Shown in pieces: positions 8,589-17,595 of a stretch of DNA of 64,000 nucleotides. Source of the stretch: Actinoplanes sp. TFC3 (GTDB lineage: Bacteria > Actinomycetota > Actinomycetes > Mycobacteriales > Micromonosporaceae); assembly GCF_001553785.1 (NCBI RefSeq), contig NZ_LOJP01000001.1, positions 2,346,069 to 2,410,068 on the forward strand, in the 5' to 3' direction. The first letter of the stretch is position 1, and each line of letters opens with the position of its first letter. A program made the position numbers and the translations under genes. The notes under the pieces were generated by a model. The model made no database searches and was not told the origin of the DNA. It saw only the letters and a list, made by a program, of their open reading frames with translations.

Positions 8589-9370
8589 TCGTCGTCCTCC
8601 ATCCCCGCGACGACGGCCCGGCCGACCGCCCGCTGCGCCGCTGACGTATCGGCGGGTGACACCGGGATCACCGGCACCAGCACCGTCGGTTCCTGCACTG
8701 GCTTCAGGTCGGTGACCACCGGAAAGGGCTCATCACTGTTCCCGCTGGACCGGTAGGCCGTGATCGCCGGGGGCTGCTGTGCCCAGCTGACGCTCGCGCG
8801 TCCCACGGCTTCGGACACCTCCACCTCCTTGCGTCTGCCGATGCTCAGCCCGCTGCCGGCCATCGAGGCCAGCGCCCCGGCCAGCAGCCCACCGGCCGCC
8901 CCCACAGCCAGCTCCAGCGGCGGCTTCGGCGAGCTCGGGCGCACCGGCACGGTCGCCGGGGCCAGTACCGACAGGGTCACGTCGGTGTCGGCCTTGCGCA
9001 GCGATCCGTAGTCGGCCAGCGCCCCCGCCACCGCGTTGGCCAGATCGGTGGTGTGCGTGGCTGCCGAGCCGGTCGCCGTGATCTCGACGACCGGGGCGTC
9101 CGGCGAGGTGGACGAGCGCACCGAGGTCAGCCCCGAGGCGTCGGTGAGCCGGGTCCGCGCGGCCGCGAGAACCGGGCCGCTGGTCGCGATCCGGCCGTAC
9201 GCCTGCGCGAAGTTGAGGGCCGTCATGGGGTCGCTCTTGCCGGCAATCGCGACCACGTACGCCTTTGCCGTGTAGGTGGGCGTCTTGAACGCCGCGTACG
9301 CCGCCCCGGCCCCGCCGCCTGCGAGCGTCAGCGCGATCAGCAGCCCGAACCGCCGAATGAGCTTGTTCAC
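8585..9370 (-). CDS. Wzz-like polysaccharide co-polymerase (chain-length regulator)
   Basis: 261 aa from a GTG (MNKLIRRFG) overlapping the previous stop by 4 bp. There is one membrane helix at about residues 8-28 and a second after the Pro-rich stretch SSPKPPLELAVGAAGGLLAGAL (about 150-175). The extracytoplasmic loop between them has the FAQAYGRIATSGPVL pattern, as in Wzz/actinobacterial capsule polymerase proteins. A cytoplasmic tail of about 85 residues lacks Walker motifs and a Tyr-rich end, so no BY-kinase is fused or adjacent. It should set the polymer length made by the Wzy protein of this operon. Confidence 0.8.
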   Translation of the reverse strand: MNKLIRRFGLLIALTLAGGGAGAAYAAFKTPTYTAKAYVVAIAGKSDPMTALNFAQAYGRIATSGPVLAAARTRLTDASGLTSVRSSTSPDAPVVEITATGSAATHTTDLANAVAGALADYGSLRKADTDVTLSVLAPATVPVRPSSPKPPLELAVGAAGGLLAGALASMAGSGLSIGRRKEVEVSEAVGRASVSWAQQPPAITAYRSSGNSDEPFPVVTDLKPVQEPTVLVPVIPVSPADTSAAQRAVGRAVVAGMEDDE

Positions 9371-10464
9371 CGATCCGTTCCTTTCTCCGTGATCCGCGCG
9401 TACAGGTCCGCGACCGAGCCGGCCAGCCGCGTGATGTCGTAGTGGTCCACCACCGCCGGGACCGGCAGCCGGGCGGTGGTGCGTTCGCTGACCCCGGCCA
9501 GCTCGGCGCGCAGGGCCCGGGGCAGCGACTCGGGATCGCGGGTGAGCCGCCGGGCGCCGCTGTCCGGCACGTCGTCCAGCGGCGGGCAGGCCGCGTACAC
9601 AGTGGGCAGGCCGTTTGCCAGTGCCTCCAGCACCGCCATGCCGAAGGTCTCCTGCGGCGAAGGCGAGGCGAACACGTCCATCGCGCAGTACATCTCGCGC
9701 GGGTGCTCGGCCTCGCCGGTGAACACGACCCGATCGGCCACGCCGAGCCGTTTCGCTTGTTCGCGCAGGGTTGGGGTGGCTGGGCCGTCGCCGACCAGCA
9801 GCAGCTTGGCCTCCGGGATGCCGGGCAGCGCCCAGATCAGATCGTCGAAGTGCTTGGTCGCGGCCATCCGTCCCACGCCGCCGATGACCGGGGTGCCGGC
9901 GGCGATGCCGAGCCGCTTGCGCGTGGCCACTCGCGAGCGGGGGTCGTACCTGAATTCGATGGGGTCTATGCCGTTGGGGATGGTGCTGATGCGATTTTCC
10001 GGTACGCCCCAAGCCCGTAACCGTGCGGCGACCGGCCCGGAAACAGCGATCGTGGCCTGCCCGAGGCGTTCCGTGGCCAGATACAGCGTGCGCACGCCGG
10101 CCGAGGTGCGGCGCCCCTCGAGGATCCCGTCGCCGAGGGAGTGCTCGGTCGCCACGGCCGGAACGCCGGCCAGCTTCGCCGCGACCCGGCCGTGAACGCA
10201 CGCGCGGTACAGGTGGGTGTGCACCAGATCGAAGCGGCCGTCCCGGATCAGGTGGCGCAGCCGGGCCACCACGGTGACGTCGCGGTTGCTGGTCATCCGC
10301 AGCTCGTGCACCACCGTTCCGCCCGCGCGGATGGCCCGAGCCACCGAGCCGGGGTTCGACAACGTGACCACTTCACACTCGTACGGCAACCGGCGCAGCA
10401 GCAGCCGCAGCTGGTGCTCGGCCCCTCCCGCTGCCAGCCCGGTGATCACGTGCAGCACCTTCAC
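9367..10464 (-). CDS. GT4-family glycosyltransferase
   Basis: 365 aa, starting MKVLHVITGLAAGGAEHQL, the usual GT4 opening with the glycine-rich acceptor-side loop. Further marks: FDLVHTHLYRACVHGRVAAK, IPNGIDPIEF, the donor-binding VIGGVGRMAATKHFDDL, and the E-x7-E element SPQETFGMAVLEALANGLP. It overlaps both neighbours by 4 bp. Together with the other GT4 and the initiating transferase it would allow a repeat unit of about three sugars, a small unit for a Wzy system. Sugar specificity is not readable. Confidence 0.92.
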   Translation of the reverse strand: MKVLHVITGLAAGGAEHQLRLLLRRLPYECEVVTLSNPGSVARAIRAGGTVVHELRMTSNRDVTVVARLRHLIRDGRFDLVHTHLYRACVHGRVAAKLAGVPAVATEHSLGDGILEGRRTSAGVRTLYLATERLGQATIAVSGPVAARLRAWGVPENRISTIPNGIDPIEFRYDPRSRVATRKRLGIAAGTPVIGGVGRMAATKHFDDLIWALPGIPEAKLLLVGDGPATPTLREQAKRLGVADRVVFTGEAEHPREMYCAMDVFASPSPQETFGMAVLEALANGLPTVYAACPPLDDVPDSGARRLTRDPESLPRALRAELAGVSERTTARLPVPAVVDHYDITRLAGSVADLYARITEKGTDR

Positions 10465-11171
10465 AACGCCACCCGCGTCCGGTGCAGCCGGTGCCGGGCG
10501 GCTTTGGCGTACAACCGCGGGGCGGTGTCCCGGTCGCCGATGAACGTGCGCGGCAACGTGTGCCGGCTCACGGGCTCGATCCGGCCGACCGCGCAGGCGT
10601 ACTCGTAGCCGGCGGCGGCGACCGCCTCAGCCTCGCGGGGACCGGCGTCGCCGTACGGGTAGCAGAAGCCGGTGACCGGTGCGCCGATCAGGTCGGACAG
10701 GATCAGCCGGCTGCGGTTGACCTGATCGTGCAGCTCGCCGTTGCCCAGCCGGGTCATGTGGACGTGGTGCAGGTTGTGCGAGCCGATCTCCACGCCCGCG
10801 GCGGCGATCCGGCGTACCTGGCCGGCGCTCATCAGCTCCTTGCGCGGGCCGGGTTCGTCCCACGAGTTGTGCCCGCCGAGTGCTCCCGCGATGACGAAGC
10901 AGGTAGCGGTGAAGCCGTACCGGTCGAGGGCGGGCAGCACGGTGGTGGCGAAGTCGGCGTAGCCGTCGTCGAAGGTCAGCACCACCTGCCTGGGCTGCGG
11001 ATTGTGGCGCAGCTCGCGCATCGACACCCCGCGCAGGCCCCGGCGGCGCAGCCAGCGCAGTTGCCGCTCGAAGCGGTCGGGGTGCACGGTTACCCGGTAC
11101 GGGTCGGTGTCGTAGGCCTGCACCGAGTGGTACATCAGCACGAACGGCGCCGGGCTCAGGTCAGCGTCCAT
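10461..11171 (-). CDS. Polysaccharide deacetylase (NodB homology, CE4)
   Basis: 236 aa, start at the ATG of MDADLSPAPFVLMYHSV; the open frame extends further upstream only as overlap with the flippase gene. CE4 motifs: TFDDGYADF (catalytic base and metal Asp), the metal-binding GSHNLHHVHM and the groove motif FCYPYGD. No signal peptide is seen, so it may act on the lipid-linked oligosaccharide inside the cell or be exported another way. It probably removes N-acetyl groups and so introduces positive charges into the exopolysaccharide. It overlaps the flippase stop by 11 bp and the GT4 start by 4 bp. Confidence 0.88.
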   Translation of the reverse strand: MDADLSPAPFVLMYHSVQAYDTDPYRVTVHPDRFERQLRWLRRRGLRGVSMRELRHNPQPRQVVLTFDDGYADFATTVLPALDRYGFTATCFVIAGALGGHNSWDEPGPRKELMSAGQVRRIAAAGVEIGSHNLHHVHMTRLGNGELHDQVNRSRLILSDLIGAPVTGFCYPYGDAGPREAEAVAAAGYEYACAVGRIEPVSRHTLPRTFIGDRDTAPRLYAKAARHRLHRTRVAL

Positions 11172-12678
11172 GACGGATCCTCCGCGAGAGGGCCGGGGCC
11201 ACGGCGGTGACCTCGGGGAACCCGGCGAGCCGGGCGAGAACGAGGAACGTGGTGAGCACCACCAGGCCACCGGTAGCCGCCTGCAGCAGGGCGGCGATCC
11301 CGGTCAGTAGCGGCGCAACGAGCAGACCGGCGGCGCAGGCGAGCGCCGCCACGACGGCCAGCCGCCCGGCCGCCCCGGCGATCGCAGTGACCGAGATGGC
11401 CAGCACCCGGCGGCGCAACCCGAACAGCAGCATCAGCGCGGTGACGCTGATCCCGGCGCCGTTGGCCGCGGCGATGGCCGGGGCACCGGCCAGCGGGGTG
11501 CCCAGCCAGGCCAGCACCGCTGTCACCCCCAGCCCGGCGGCCATCGCGCCGACCGGGAACCAGGTGCGCTGCCCGCCGGTGTAGAACGGCCTGGCCAGCA
11601 CGCCGACCAGTGCATGACCGAGCACGCCGGCTGCGTACACCCGCAGGATCGTGGCCGTGGCAGCCGTGTCGGCGCCGGTGAACGCCCCGTGTTGCAGCAG
11701 CGCGGCGACGATCGGGTGGGCGTACGAGATGAGGAACGCGGCCGAGACCAGGATCAGGGCCGTGACAGTGCGCAGATCGGTCTCCACGCGCAGCCGGGCC
11801 TTCTCCACCTCGCCGGCAGCGACATTGCGCGCGAGCGTGGGGAACGTGACCGCGCAGACCAGCAGCGCGATCAGCATCGGAATCTGACCGATCTTCTGAG
11901 CGTAGTTGAGGTACGAGATGGTGCCCGCCGGCAGCTCCGAGCCCACGAAACGCTCGACGAAAACCTGCGCCTGACGGGTGAGGGTGTAGACCACCACCGG
12001 TACGACCACACCAATCGTCAGCACCGGCCCGCCCGACCGCCACCGCCTAGGCAGCCCGACGCGCCGCAGAAAGCCGGGCACCTGGACGAGCACCATGAAC
12101 AGGCTGCCCACGGCCACCCCGAGCGCCGCGCTGACCACGCCGAACCGGCCGTGCAGCATGACCATCAGCGCCACGATTCCGGCGTTGTACACCAGCGTGA
12201 GCGCCGCCGGTGCACCGAAAACGTGGTGGGCGCGCAGCGCGGCACTGAGATACCCGGCCAGCCCGAAGGTCAGCACGGTGATCGCGGTGAGCCGCGTGCA
12301 CGTGACGGCCAGGTGATAGTCGGCCAAGCCGGGCGCGACAGCCCGGACCAGCAGCGGTGCCCCGGCCGCGACCGCCGCGGACAACGCCACGAGCAGCGCC
12401 GCGATCCGCGGCAGGGTGGCCGCCACGACCTCGCGGACATCGCTGCGCTGGGCCAGCGCGCGGCTGAACGCCGGGATCATGATCAGCGCCATTGCGCCCT
12501 CGAGGACCAGCACGAACGCGGTTTCCGGCACCGTCCACGCCACCAGGAACGCGTCGGTGCCGCCGTCGGCGCCGAACAGTTGGGCCAGCAGCAGGTCCCG
12601 GCCGAGCCCGAGCAGCGTGCCGGTCAGCGACACCCCGACGGTCAGCGTGGCGGCCCGGGTCAGCGTGGTGGTGCTCAT
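11161..12678 (-). CDS. MurJ/Wzx-like lipid-linked oligosaccharide flippase
   Basis: 505 aa from the ATG of MSTTTLTRAATLTVGV. About 14 hydrophobic helices span the whole length, and the family start GLGRDLLLAQLFGADGGTDAFLVAW is typical of MurJ (MviN) proteins. It should move the undecaprenyl-linked repeat unit across the membrane for polymerisation. It overlaps the ligase gene by 4 bp. Being inside an exopolysaccharide operon, it is more likely a dedicated Wzx substitute than the essential lipid II flippase. Confidence 0.88.
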   Translation of the reverse strand: MSTTTLTRAATLTVGVSLTGTLLGLGRDLLLAQLFGADGGTDAFLVAWTVPETAFVLVLEGAMALIMIPAFSRALAQRSDVREVVAATLPRIAALLVALSAAVAAGAPLLVRAVAPGLADYHLAVTCTRLTAITVLTFGLAGYLSAALRAHHVFGAPAALTLVYNAGIVALMVMLHGRFGVVSAALGVAVGSLFMVLVQVPGFLRRVGLPRRWRSGGPVLTIGVVVPVVVYTLTRQAQVFVERFVGSELPAGTISYLNYAQKIGQIPMLIALLVCAVTFPTLARNVAAGEVEKARLRVETDLRTVTALILVSAAFLISYAHPIVAALLQHGAFTGADTAATATILRVYAAGVLGHALVGVLARPFYTGGQRTWFPVGAMAAGLGVTAVLAWLGTPLAGAPAIAAANGAGISVTALMLLFGLRRRVLAISVTAIAGAAGRLAVVAALACAAGLLVAPLLTGIAALLQAATGGLVVLTTFLVLARLAGFPEVTAVAPALSRRIRHGR

Positions 12679-13934
12679 GGCGTCACCGGCGCCTTCGCGG
12701 GTTCGGGCAGGATCAAGCCGCGCCGGGCCACCAGAACCAGCAGCACCGCCAGCAGCACCCCGCTGGGTCCGCCGCCGAGATCGCCGTACAGGAAGTCGAC
12801 GAGCGTCCACGCCACGATCCCGGGCGCGGCCAGGTCGAGGAAGCGGTCGGTGCCGGATCTGCGGCGCACCGCGCTGCAGGCGAGCGCCCCGATCAGGCCA
12901 CCGAACGCGAGCAGCCCGACAGTGCCCTGCTCGCTGAGCACCTGCAGGTACTGGTTGTGGGCGGACAGCAGCGGTTCGCGGCCCATGCCGGTGGACCGCT
13001 CGCCCACGTCGCTGCCGGCCGACAACGCCACCGAGGCGTAGGTGTCGCGGTAGCCGGGGAAGTCCTTGAGCCCGACGCCGAGGATCGGGTGGTCGGCCCA
13101 GATGGCGGTGGCGGTGTGCCACAACGCGTACCGGTCCTCCACGGACTGGTCCGGGGCGCTGCCGGAGGAGGTGATGCTGGTCAGGCGCTGGCTGAACGTG
13201 CCGGTGGCCGGGTCGCCGGTGCCGCCCATCGACAGCACGGCGACGGCGAGCGCGGCGGCCGCGGTGAGCCCGGCGGCCACCTTCCAGTTCGCGGCGATCA
13301 GCAGCACGAGCAGGGCGAACGCGGTGGCGATCCAGGCGCCGCGGCTCAGCGTCAGCCCGAGCGGGATCAGCAGCGCCACGGCGAGCACGATCAAGCTGCG
13401 CCGGCGCAAGGCGATGCCCAGGGCCAGGGTGACGATGACGCCGTAGCCGAGCAGCGAGGCGAGGGCCATGACCTGCTCGGCGCCGAACGTGCCAACCGCG
13501 CGGACGTACTGCCCGGCGTAGGAGGCGCCGGTCCTGGTGAGGTACTGGTGCACGCCGATGCCGCCCTCGACGGCTGCGGCCGCGATGAAGGAGCCGGCCA
13601 CCACGAGAAAATCCAGCCGATCCCGTACGGCCAGAGCCACCGCGACCGGCACGATTACGAACACCTCGGCGTACCGGATGAACCCCAGCACGCTGGTGGA
13701 CACGTCCGCCGCGGTGACGGTGGCCAGCGCGAACGACAGCAGCGCGAGGCCGAACGGCAACCACCCCCACCGCGTCTGACCGCGCACTCCGCTCAACAGC
13801 CGGGTCGCCACCACGGCGACCACCAGCGCGGCCCCGAGATCGGCCGGGCTGACGTGCGACGTGGTGACGTCCTGGGTGCGGCTGGGCACGCAGGCCAGCA
13901 GCACCGTCACGGCCACCAGACAGCTCGCCCGCAT
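12675..13934 (-). CDS. Wzy/O-antigen ligase-family membrane protein
   Basis: 419 aa with about 10-12 membrane helices. A large extracytoplasmic loop contains the family signature around SAHNQYLQVLSEQGTVG and LGVGLKDFPGYRD, typical of Wzy_C polymerases/ligases; the His of AHNQYL corresponds to the catalytically important His of WaaL. It is expected to join repeat units on the outer face. The stop overlaps the flippase start by 4 bp, and the start lies 4 bp from the sugar-transferase stop. Confidence 0.88.
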   Translation of the reverse strand: MRASCLVAVTVLLACVPSRTQDVTTSHVSPADLGAALVVAVVATRLLSGVRGQTRWGWLPFGLALLSFALATVTAADVSTSVLGFIRYAEVFVIVPVAVALAVRDRLDFLVVAGSFIAAAAVEGGIGVHQYLTRTGASYAGQYVRAVGTFGAEQVMALASLLGYGVIVTLALGIALRRRSLIVLAVALLIPLGLTLSRGAWIATAFALLVLLIAANWKVAAGLTAAAALAVAVLSMGGTGDPATGTFSQRLTSITSSGSAPDQSVEDRYALWHTATAIWADHPILGVGLKDFPGYRDTYASVALSAGSDVGERSTGMGREPLLSAHNQYLQVLSEQGTVGLLAFGGLIGALACSAVRRRSGTDRFLDLAAPGIVAWTLVDFLYGDLGGGPSGVLLAVLLVLVARRGLILPEPAKAPVTP

Positions 13935-13938
13935 CGGC

Positions 13939-15324
13939 TCAGTCCCGCGTGCCGCGGATGAGGGTGCCCAGCGTGCGCAGCATGATCTTCAGGTCCAGCC
14001 CCAGCGACCAGTTCTCGATGTAGTGGTTGTCGTAGCGCACCCGGTCCTCGATGGATGTGTCGCCGCGCAACCCGTGGATCTGCGCCCAGCCGGTGAGCCC
14101 CGCGGGCACCCGGTGCCGGTCGGGGTAGCCGGCGTAGGAATGCCCGAAGCGCTCCACGAAGTACGGCCGTTCCGGACGCGGGCCGACCAGCGACATGGTT
14201 CCCCGCAGCACGTTCACCAGTTGCGGCAACTCGTCCAGCGAGGTGCCCCGCAGCAGCCGCCCGACCGGGCCGATCCGGGCGTCGGCGTCGATGCTCCAGG
14301 TGCTCTGCGACTCGCCCTCGTCGGCCGGGGTCAGCGAGCGGAACTTGACGATGGTGAACGCCTCGCCGTCGCGGGTGACCCGCTGCTGGCGAAAGAGCAC
14401 ACCGTGCCGGCCCGATTCGAACTTCACGGCCAGCGCGCACAGCAGGAACACCGGGGCGAGCAGGATCAGCGCCAGCCCCGCGCCGACGATGTCGATCAGG
14501 CGCTTGAGTGGCCAGCGGCGCAGTTGCACGGGTTCGGCGCGCAGCCGGGTCAACGGGATGCCGTTCACCAGTTCCGCGCCGACCGAGCCCACGGCCAGCT
14601 CGAACAGCCGCGGCACCACGTGCACGGTCACGCCCAGCCGGCGGCACCGGCGCAGCACCGGCACCAGCTCGGAGTCGGGCACCGCCGGGTACGCCACGAT
14701 CAGGTGCAGCGGCTTGTACCGGGCGACCGCGCGTTCCAGGTCATCGGCGCTCGCGAGCACCGGCAGGGTGGGCTGCGACAACGTCGCCGGTCCGACGAAG
14801 CCGACCGGGGCGAGCCCGTACCCGCGGTCATGGCGCAGCGATTCGGCCAGCCGCACGGCCAGGTCCCCGCTGCCGGTCACGATGGCGGCGCGGCCGGGGG
14901 AGCGGCGCCGGTGCCACCGCAAAATCCGATAGCAGACGGTACGGGCCAGCAACGCCGCGCCGACTTCCGCGCCGAGCGCCGCGATGCCGTGCCGGCCCAG
15001 CGGCTGGATCCAGTGGATCACGGCGATGGTGAACGCGACCGCCAGCACCGTGCGCGGCAGGTCGTCGAGCACCGCGAAACGCAGCCGGGCCCGGTAGAGC
15101 CCGGCCACGGCGAAGGTGAGCGGCACGGCGGCGGTGACCGCCCACGGCGTATGGGTGGACCAGGCCGCGGCGGCGATCGCCCCGGCGTCGAGCAGCAGCA
15201 GGATGAAAGACTCTCCGGCCCGGCCCCGGGCCCTGCGGGCAGGCGCCGGACGGGCGGTCAAGGGTTGGGCAACAGGGCTCCCGGTCCGTGATCCGGGGCG
15301 AGCTGCGGAAGCGATCTGGAACAA
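13939..15324 (-). CDS. Initiating sugar transferase (polyprenyl-phosphate glycosyl-1-phosphate transferase, WbaP/CpsE type)
   Basis: The C-terminal half has all marks of the bacterial sugar transferase family: KRLIDIVGAGLALILLAP (membrane re-entrant helix), FRSL, LDELPQLVNVLRGTMSLVGPRP and VPAGLTGWAQIHG. The N-terminal half has four or five membrane helices and a CoA-binding-like domain (AAIVTGSGDLAVRLAES). It starts the repeat unit by moving a hexose-1-phosphate onto undecaprenyl phosphate. I place the start at a TTG (15322-15324) just after GGGAGGA. A GTG at 15406-15408 is in frame but has no ribosome site, and the stretch between lacks coding bias. First gene of the operon. Confidence 0.9.
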   Translation of the reverse strand: MFQIASAARPGSRTGSPVAQPLTARPAPARRARGRAGESFILLLLDAGAIAAAAWSTHTPWAVTAAVPLTFAVAGLYRARLRFAVLDDLPRTVLAVAFTIAVIHWIQPLGRHGIAALGAEVGAALLARTVCYRILRWHRRRSPGRAAIVTGSGDLAVRLAESLRHDRGYGLAPVGFVGPATLSQPTLPVLASADDLERAVARYKPLHLIVAYPAVPDSELVPVLRRCRRLGVTVHVVPRLFELAVGSVGAELVNGIPLTRLRAEPVQLRRWPLKRLIDIVGAGLALILLAPVFLLCALAVKFESGRHGVLFRQQRVTRDGEAFTIVKFRSLTPADEGESQSTWSIDADARIGPVGRLLRGTSLDELPQLVNVLRGTMSLVGPRPERPYFVERFGHSYAGYPDRHRVPAGLTGWAQIHGLRGDTSIEDRVRYDNHYIENWSLGLDLKIMLRTLGTLIRGTRD

Positions 15325-15579
15325 CGATCCTCCCAGCCGGGCATCGAGCTTTGTGATGCAATTGAGCGTGGCAAGGACGCGGATGGCGTCGACAGTCGCA
15401 AATGTCACGAGAGATGCGAGGCATTTTCACGTACGCCGCAACTCCTGGCCGTTCGGGCATTGCTGGTTCCGGAACCGAGTCAGGTTGTTGACATCTGACG
15501 CCGTCTATCGCTTGCTGTGATCCGGTCCATTGCATTCCTGTTACGGACCTGGCTTTTTGATAGGAAAGGACCACCCCGT
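15325..15579. promoter_or_regulatory. Divergent intergenic region between the exopolysaccharide operon and the beta-helix gene
   Basis: About 255 bp of lower GC than its flanks. On the plus strand a perfect TTGACA lies at 15488-15493, with a poor CTTGCT 17 bp later. The TTGACA sits inside an inverted repeat GTCAG-N11-CTGAC (15479-15499) that could be a regulator site. An SD AGGAAAGGA is at 15561-15569. A minus-strand promoter for the operon must also lie here, but I cannot pick it with confidence. Confidence 0.4.
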
Positions 15580-17457
15580 ATGACGAAACGCCCATCCGGG
15601 CGCCGGCTCGCCGGCCGGTTTCTCGCCATCGGTCTGACGCTGGCCACCACCGGCGCGCTGACAGCACACGCCGCGACCGCCGCCCCCGCGCCGGCTGTCA
15701 CGGCAGCGCTGCCGAGCTTCGGTGCCAATGTCACCGTCTTTGACCCGAGCATGCCGGTCGAGCAGATCCAGGCGACCCTGGATGCGACCTACGCCAAGCA
15801 GGTCGACAACGAGATGGGTACGGCTCGGTACGCGTATCTGTTCAAGCCCGGCACGTACGGCACCACCGACAAGCCGCTGCAGATCAAGGTGGGCTACTAC
15901 ACCGAGATCTCCGGCCTCGGCGCCGACCCGACCGACGTGACCATCAACGGCAAGGTGGAGGTCTACAACCGCTGCCTCGCCGACGGTGGCACGAGCAACT
16001 GCCTCGCGCTGGTCAACTTCTGGCGCACCCTGTCCAACCTGACGATCAACATCAACGCCGCCGGGCAGGACGGTTGCCGCGGGACCGCGAACTTCTGGGC
16101 CGTGTCCCAGGCGGTGTCGCTGCGCCGGCTCAACGTCAGCGGGGGCAACTTCTCGCTGATGGACTACTGCACCGCCGGTCCGCAGTACGCCAGCGGGGGC
16201 TTCATCGCCGACTCGAAGTTCCCGTCGGTGACCAACGGTTCGCAGCAGCAGTGGATCACGCGTAACAGCGAGGTCGCTGGCTGGTCGAACGGTGTGTGGA
16301 ACCAGGTGTTCTCGGGTGTCGTGGGCGGGCCGGACGACTCGGCGTTCCCGAACCCGCCGTACACCACGGTGGAGAAGACCCCGGTCAGCCGGGAGAAGCC
16401 GTACCTGTTCGTGGACGCGCAGGGTAAGTACAACGTCCGCGTGCCGGCTGCGCACAAGAACACCAGCGGAACGTCGTGGGCGCAGGACGAGACGTCGGGT
16501 CGTACCCTGCCGCTGAGCAGCTTCTTCGTCGCTAAGCCCACCGACCCGGTGTGGCTGATCAACAACAACCTCGAGCAGGGCAAGAACCTGCTGCTCACCC
16601 CCGGCATGTACGACATCCCCTACAGCGTCAGGGTGCTGCACCCCAACCAGGTGGTGCTCGGCATCGGTCACGCCACGCTGACCGCGGTCAACGGTGCCAC
16701 CCCGCTGAAGGTGGCGGACGTGCCCGGTGCCGTTGTCGCCGGCGTCACCATCGACGCGGGCACCAAGGAGTCGAAGACGCTGCTGGAGGTCGGCAAGAAC
16801 GGGCGGGGTCCCAGCTCCGCCAGCAACCCGACCACGCTGTCCGACGTGTACTTCCGCGTCGGCGGCCCGCACATCGGCAAGGCCGGCACCGCACTCGAGG
16901 TCAACAGCGACAACGTGCTGATCGACCACACCTGGGTGTGGCGCGCGGACCACGGCAACGAGGGCTTCACCGAGGGCGTCAACGGTGACACTCAGCGCTG
17001 GCGTACCAACACCGGCCGCTACGGCGCCGTGATCAACGGCGACAACGTGACCGCGACGGGCCTTTTCGTCGAGCACTTCCAGAAGTACAACACCGTCTGG
17101 AACGGCGACAAGGGCACGACGATCCTGTACCAGAACGAACTGCCCTACGACCCGCCGACGCAGGCCGACTGGATGAACGGCAAGGTCGAGGGGTACGCGG
17201 GTTACAAGGTCGGGGACAAGGTCCGCACGCACAACCTGTACGGCGCGGGCGTCTACGTCTTCAACCAGAACAACCCGGCGATCCACACCGAGAACGGCTT
17301 CGAGGTTCCGAAGCGTTCCGGCGTCAAGCTGCACCACATCATGACGGTGAACCTGAGCGCCGGCACCCTCGATCACGTCGTCAACGGCGTGGGGGGCCCG
17401 GCCGACACCAGCAACACCGGCACCCCGGTCTACGTCACCGAATACCCGGCGCCGTAG
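15580..17457 (+). CDS. Secreted right-handed beta-helix protein
   Basis: 625 aa, ATG 10 bp after AGGAAAGGA. The N-terminus is a signal peptide with twin-Arg and hydrophobic core (GRRLAGRFLAIGLTLATTGA), likely cleaved after an Ala-x-Ala near residues 30-35. The mature part has regularly spaced Asn/Gly/Val turns (LSNLTININAAG, VVAGVTIDAGT, DNVLIDHTWVW, DNVTATGLFVEHFQKYN), typical of pectate-lyase-like parallel beta helices that bind or cut polysaccharides. I recall similar actinomycete proteins labelled adenylyl cyclase; nothing in this sequence supports a cyclase. It is divergent from the exopolysaccharide operon, so a role at the extracellular polymer is attractive but inferred. Confidence 0.8.
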   Translation: MTKRPSGRRLAGRFLAIGLTLATTGALTAHAATAAPAPAVTAALPSFGANVTVFDPSMPVEQIQATLDATYAKQVDNEMGTARYAYLFKPGTYGTTDKPLQIKVGYYTEISGLGADPTDVTINGKVEVYNRCLADGGTSNCLALVNFWRTLSNLTININAAGQDGCRGTANFWAVSQAVSLRRLNVSGGNFSLMDYCTAGPQYASGGFIADSKFPSVTNGSQQQWITRNSEVAGWSNGVWNQVFSGVVGGPDDSAFPNPPYTTVEKTPVSREKPYLFVDAQGKYNVRVPAAHKNTSGTSWAQDETSGRTLPLSSFFVAKPTDPVWLINNNLEQGKNLLLTPGMYDIPYSVRVLHPNQVVLGIGHATLTAVNGATPLKVADVPGAVVAGVTIDAGTKESKTLLEVGKNGRGPSSASNPTTLSDVYFRVGGPHIGKAGTALEVNSDNVLIDHTWVWRADHGNEGFTEGVNGDTQRWRTNTGRYGAVINGDNVTATGLFVEHFQKYNTVWNGDKGTTILYQNELPYDPPTQADWMNGKVEGYAGYKVGDKVRTHNLYGAGVYVFNQNNPAIHTENGFEVPKRSGVKLHHIMTVNLSAGTLDHVVNGVGGPADTSNTGTPVYVTEYPAP

Positions 17458-17472
17458 GTCCGAGTCACTGGG

Positions 17473-17499
17473 CGGGCCGGGGCATCACGCCCCGGCCCG
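17473..17499 (+). terminator. Rho-independent-type hairpin after the beta-helix gene
   Basis: A perfect 11-bp GC-rich stem (CGGGCCGGGGC / GCCCCGGCCCG) with loop ATCAC, 16 bp after the stop and followed by TTCGCTT. The U tract is poor, as is common in actinomycetes. Confidence 0.8.
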
Positions 17500-17595
17500 T
17501 TCGCTTGCCCGGCCCAGATCGATGAGGTGCGCGAGACATTCCCAGCGGGCCGGCACGGCCAGCGCCAGCGCCAGCACCCGCCACCAGCAGCGCGA

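Noticed and set aside
6783..8756. 657-codon plus-strand frame
   Set aside because: Pro/Arg/His-rich antisense of the GT4 and acyltransferase genes.
11614..13961. Long plus-strand frames (475 and 489 codons)
   Set aside because: Gln/Arg/His-rich antisense of flippase and ligase genes; no start with a ribosome site.
15580..17457. Adenylyl cyclase function for the beta-helix protein
   Set aside because: No cyclase motif; the repeat pattern and signal peptide indicate an extracellular beta-helix protein.
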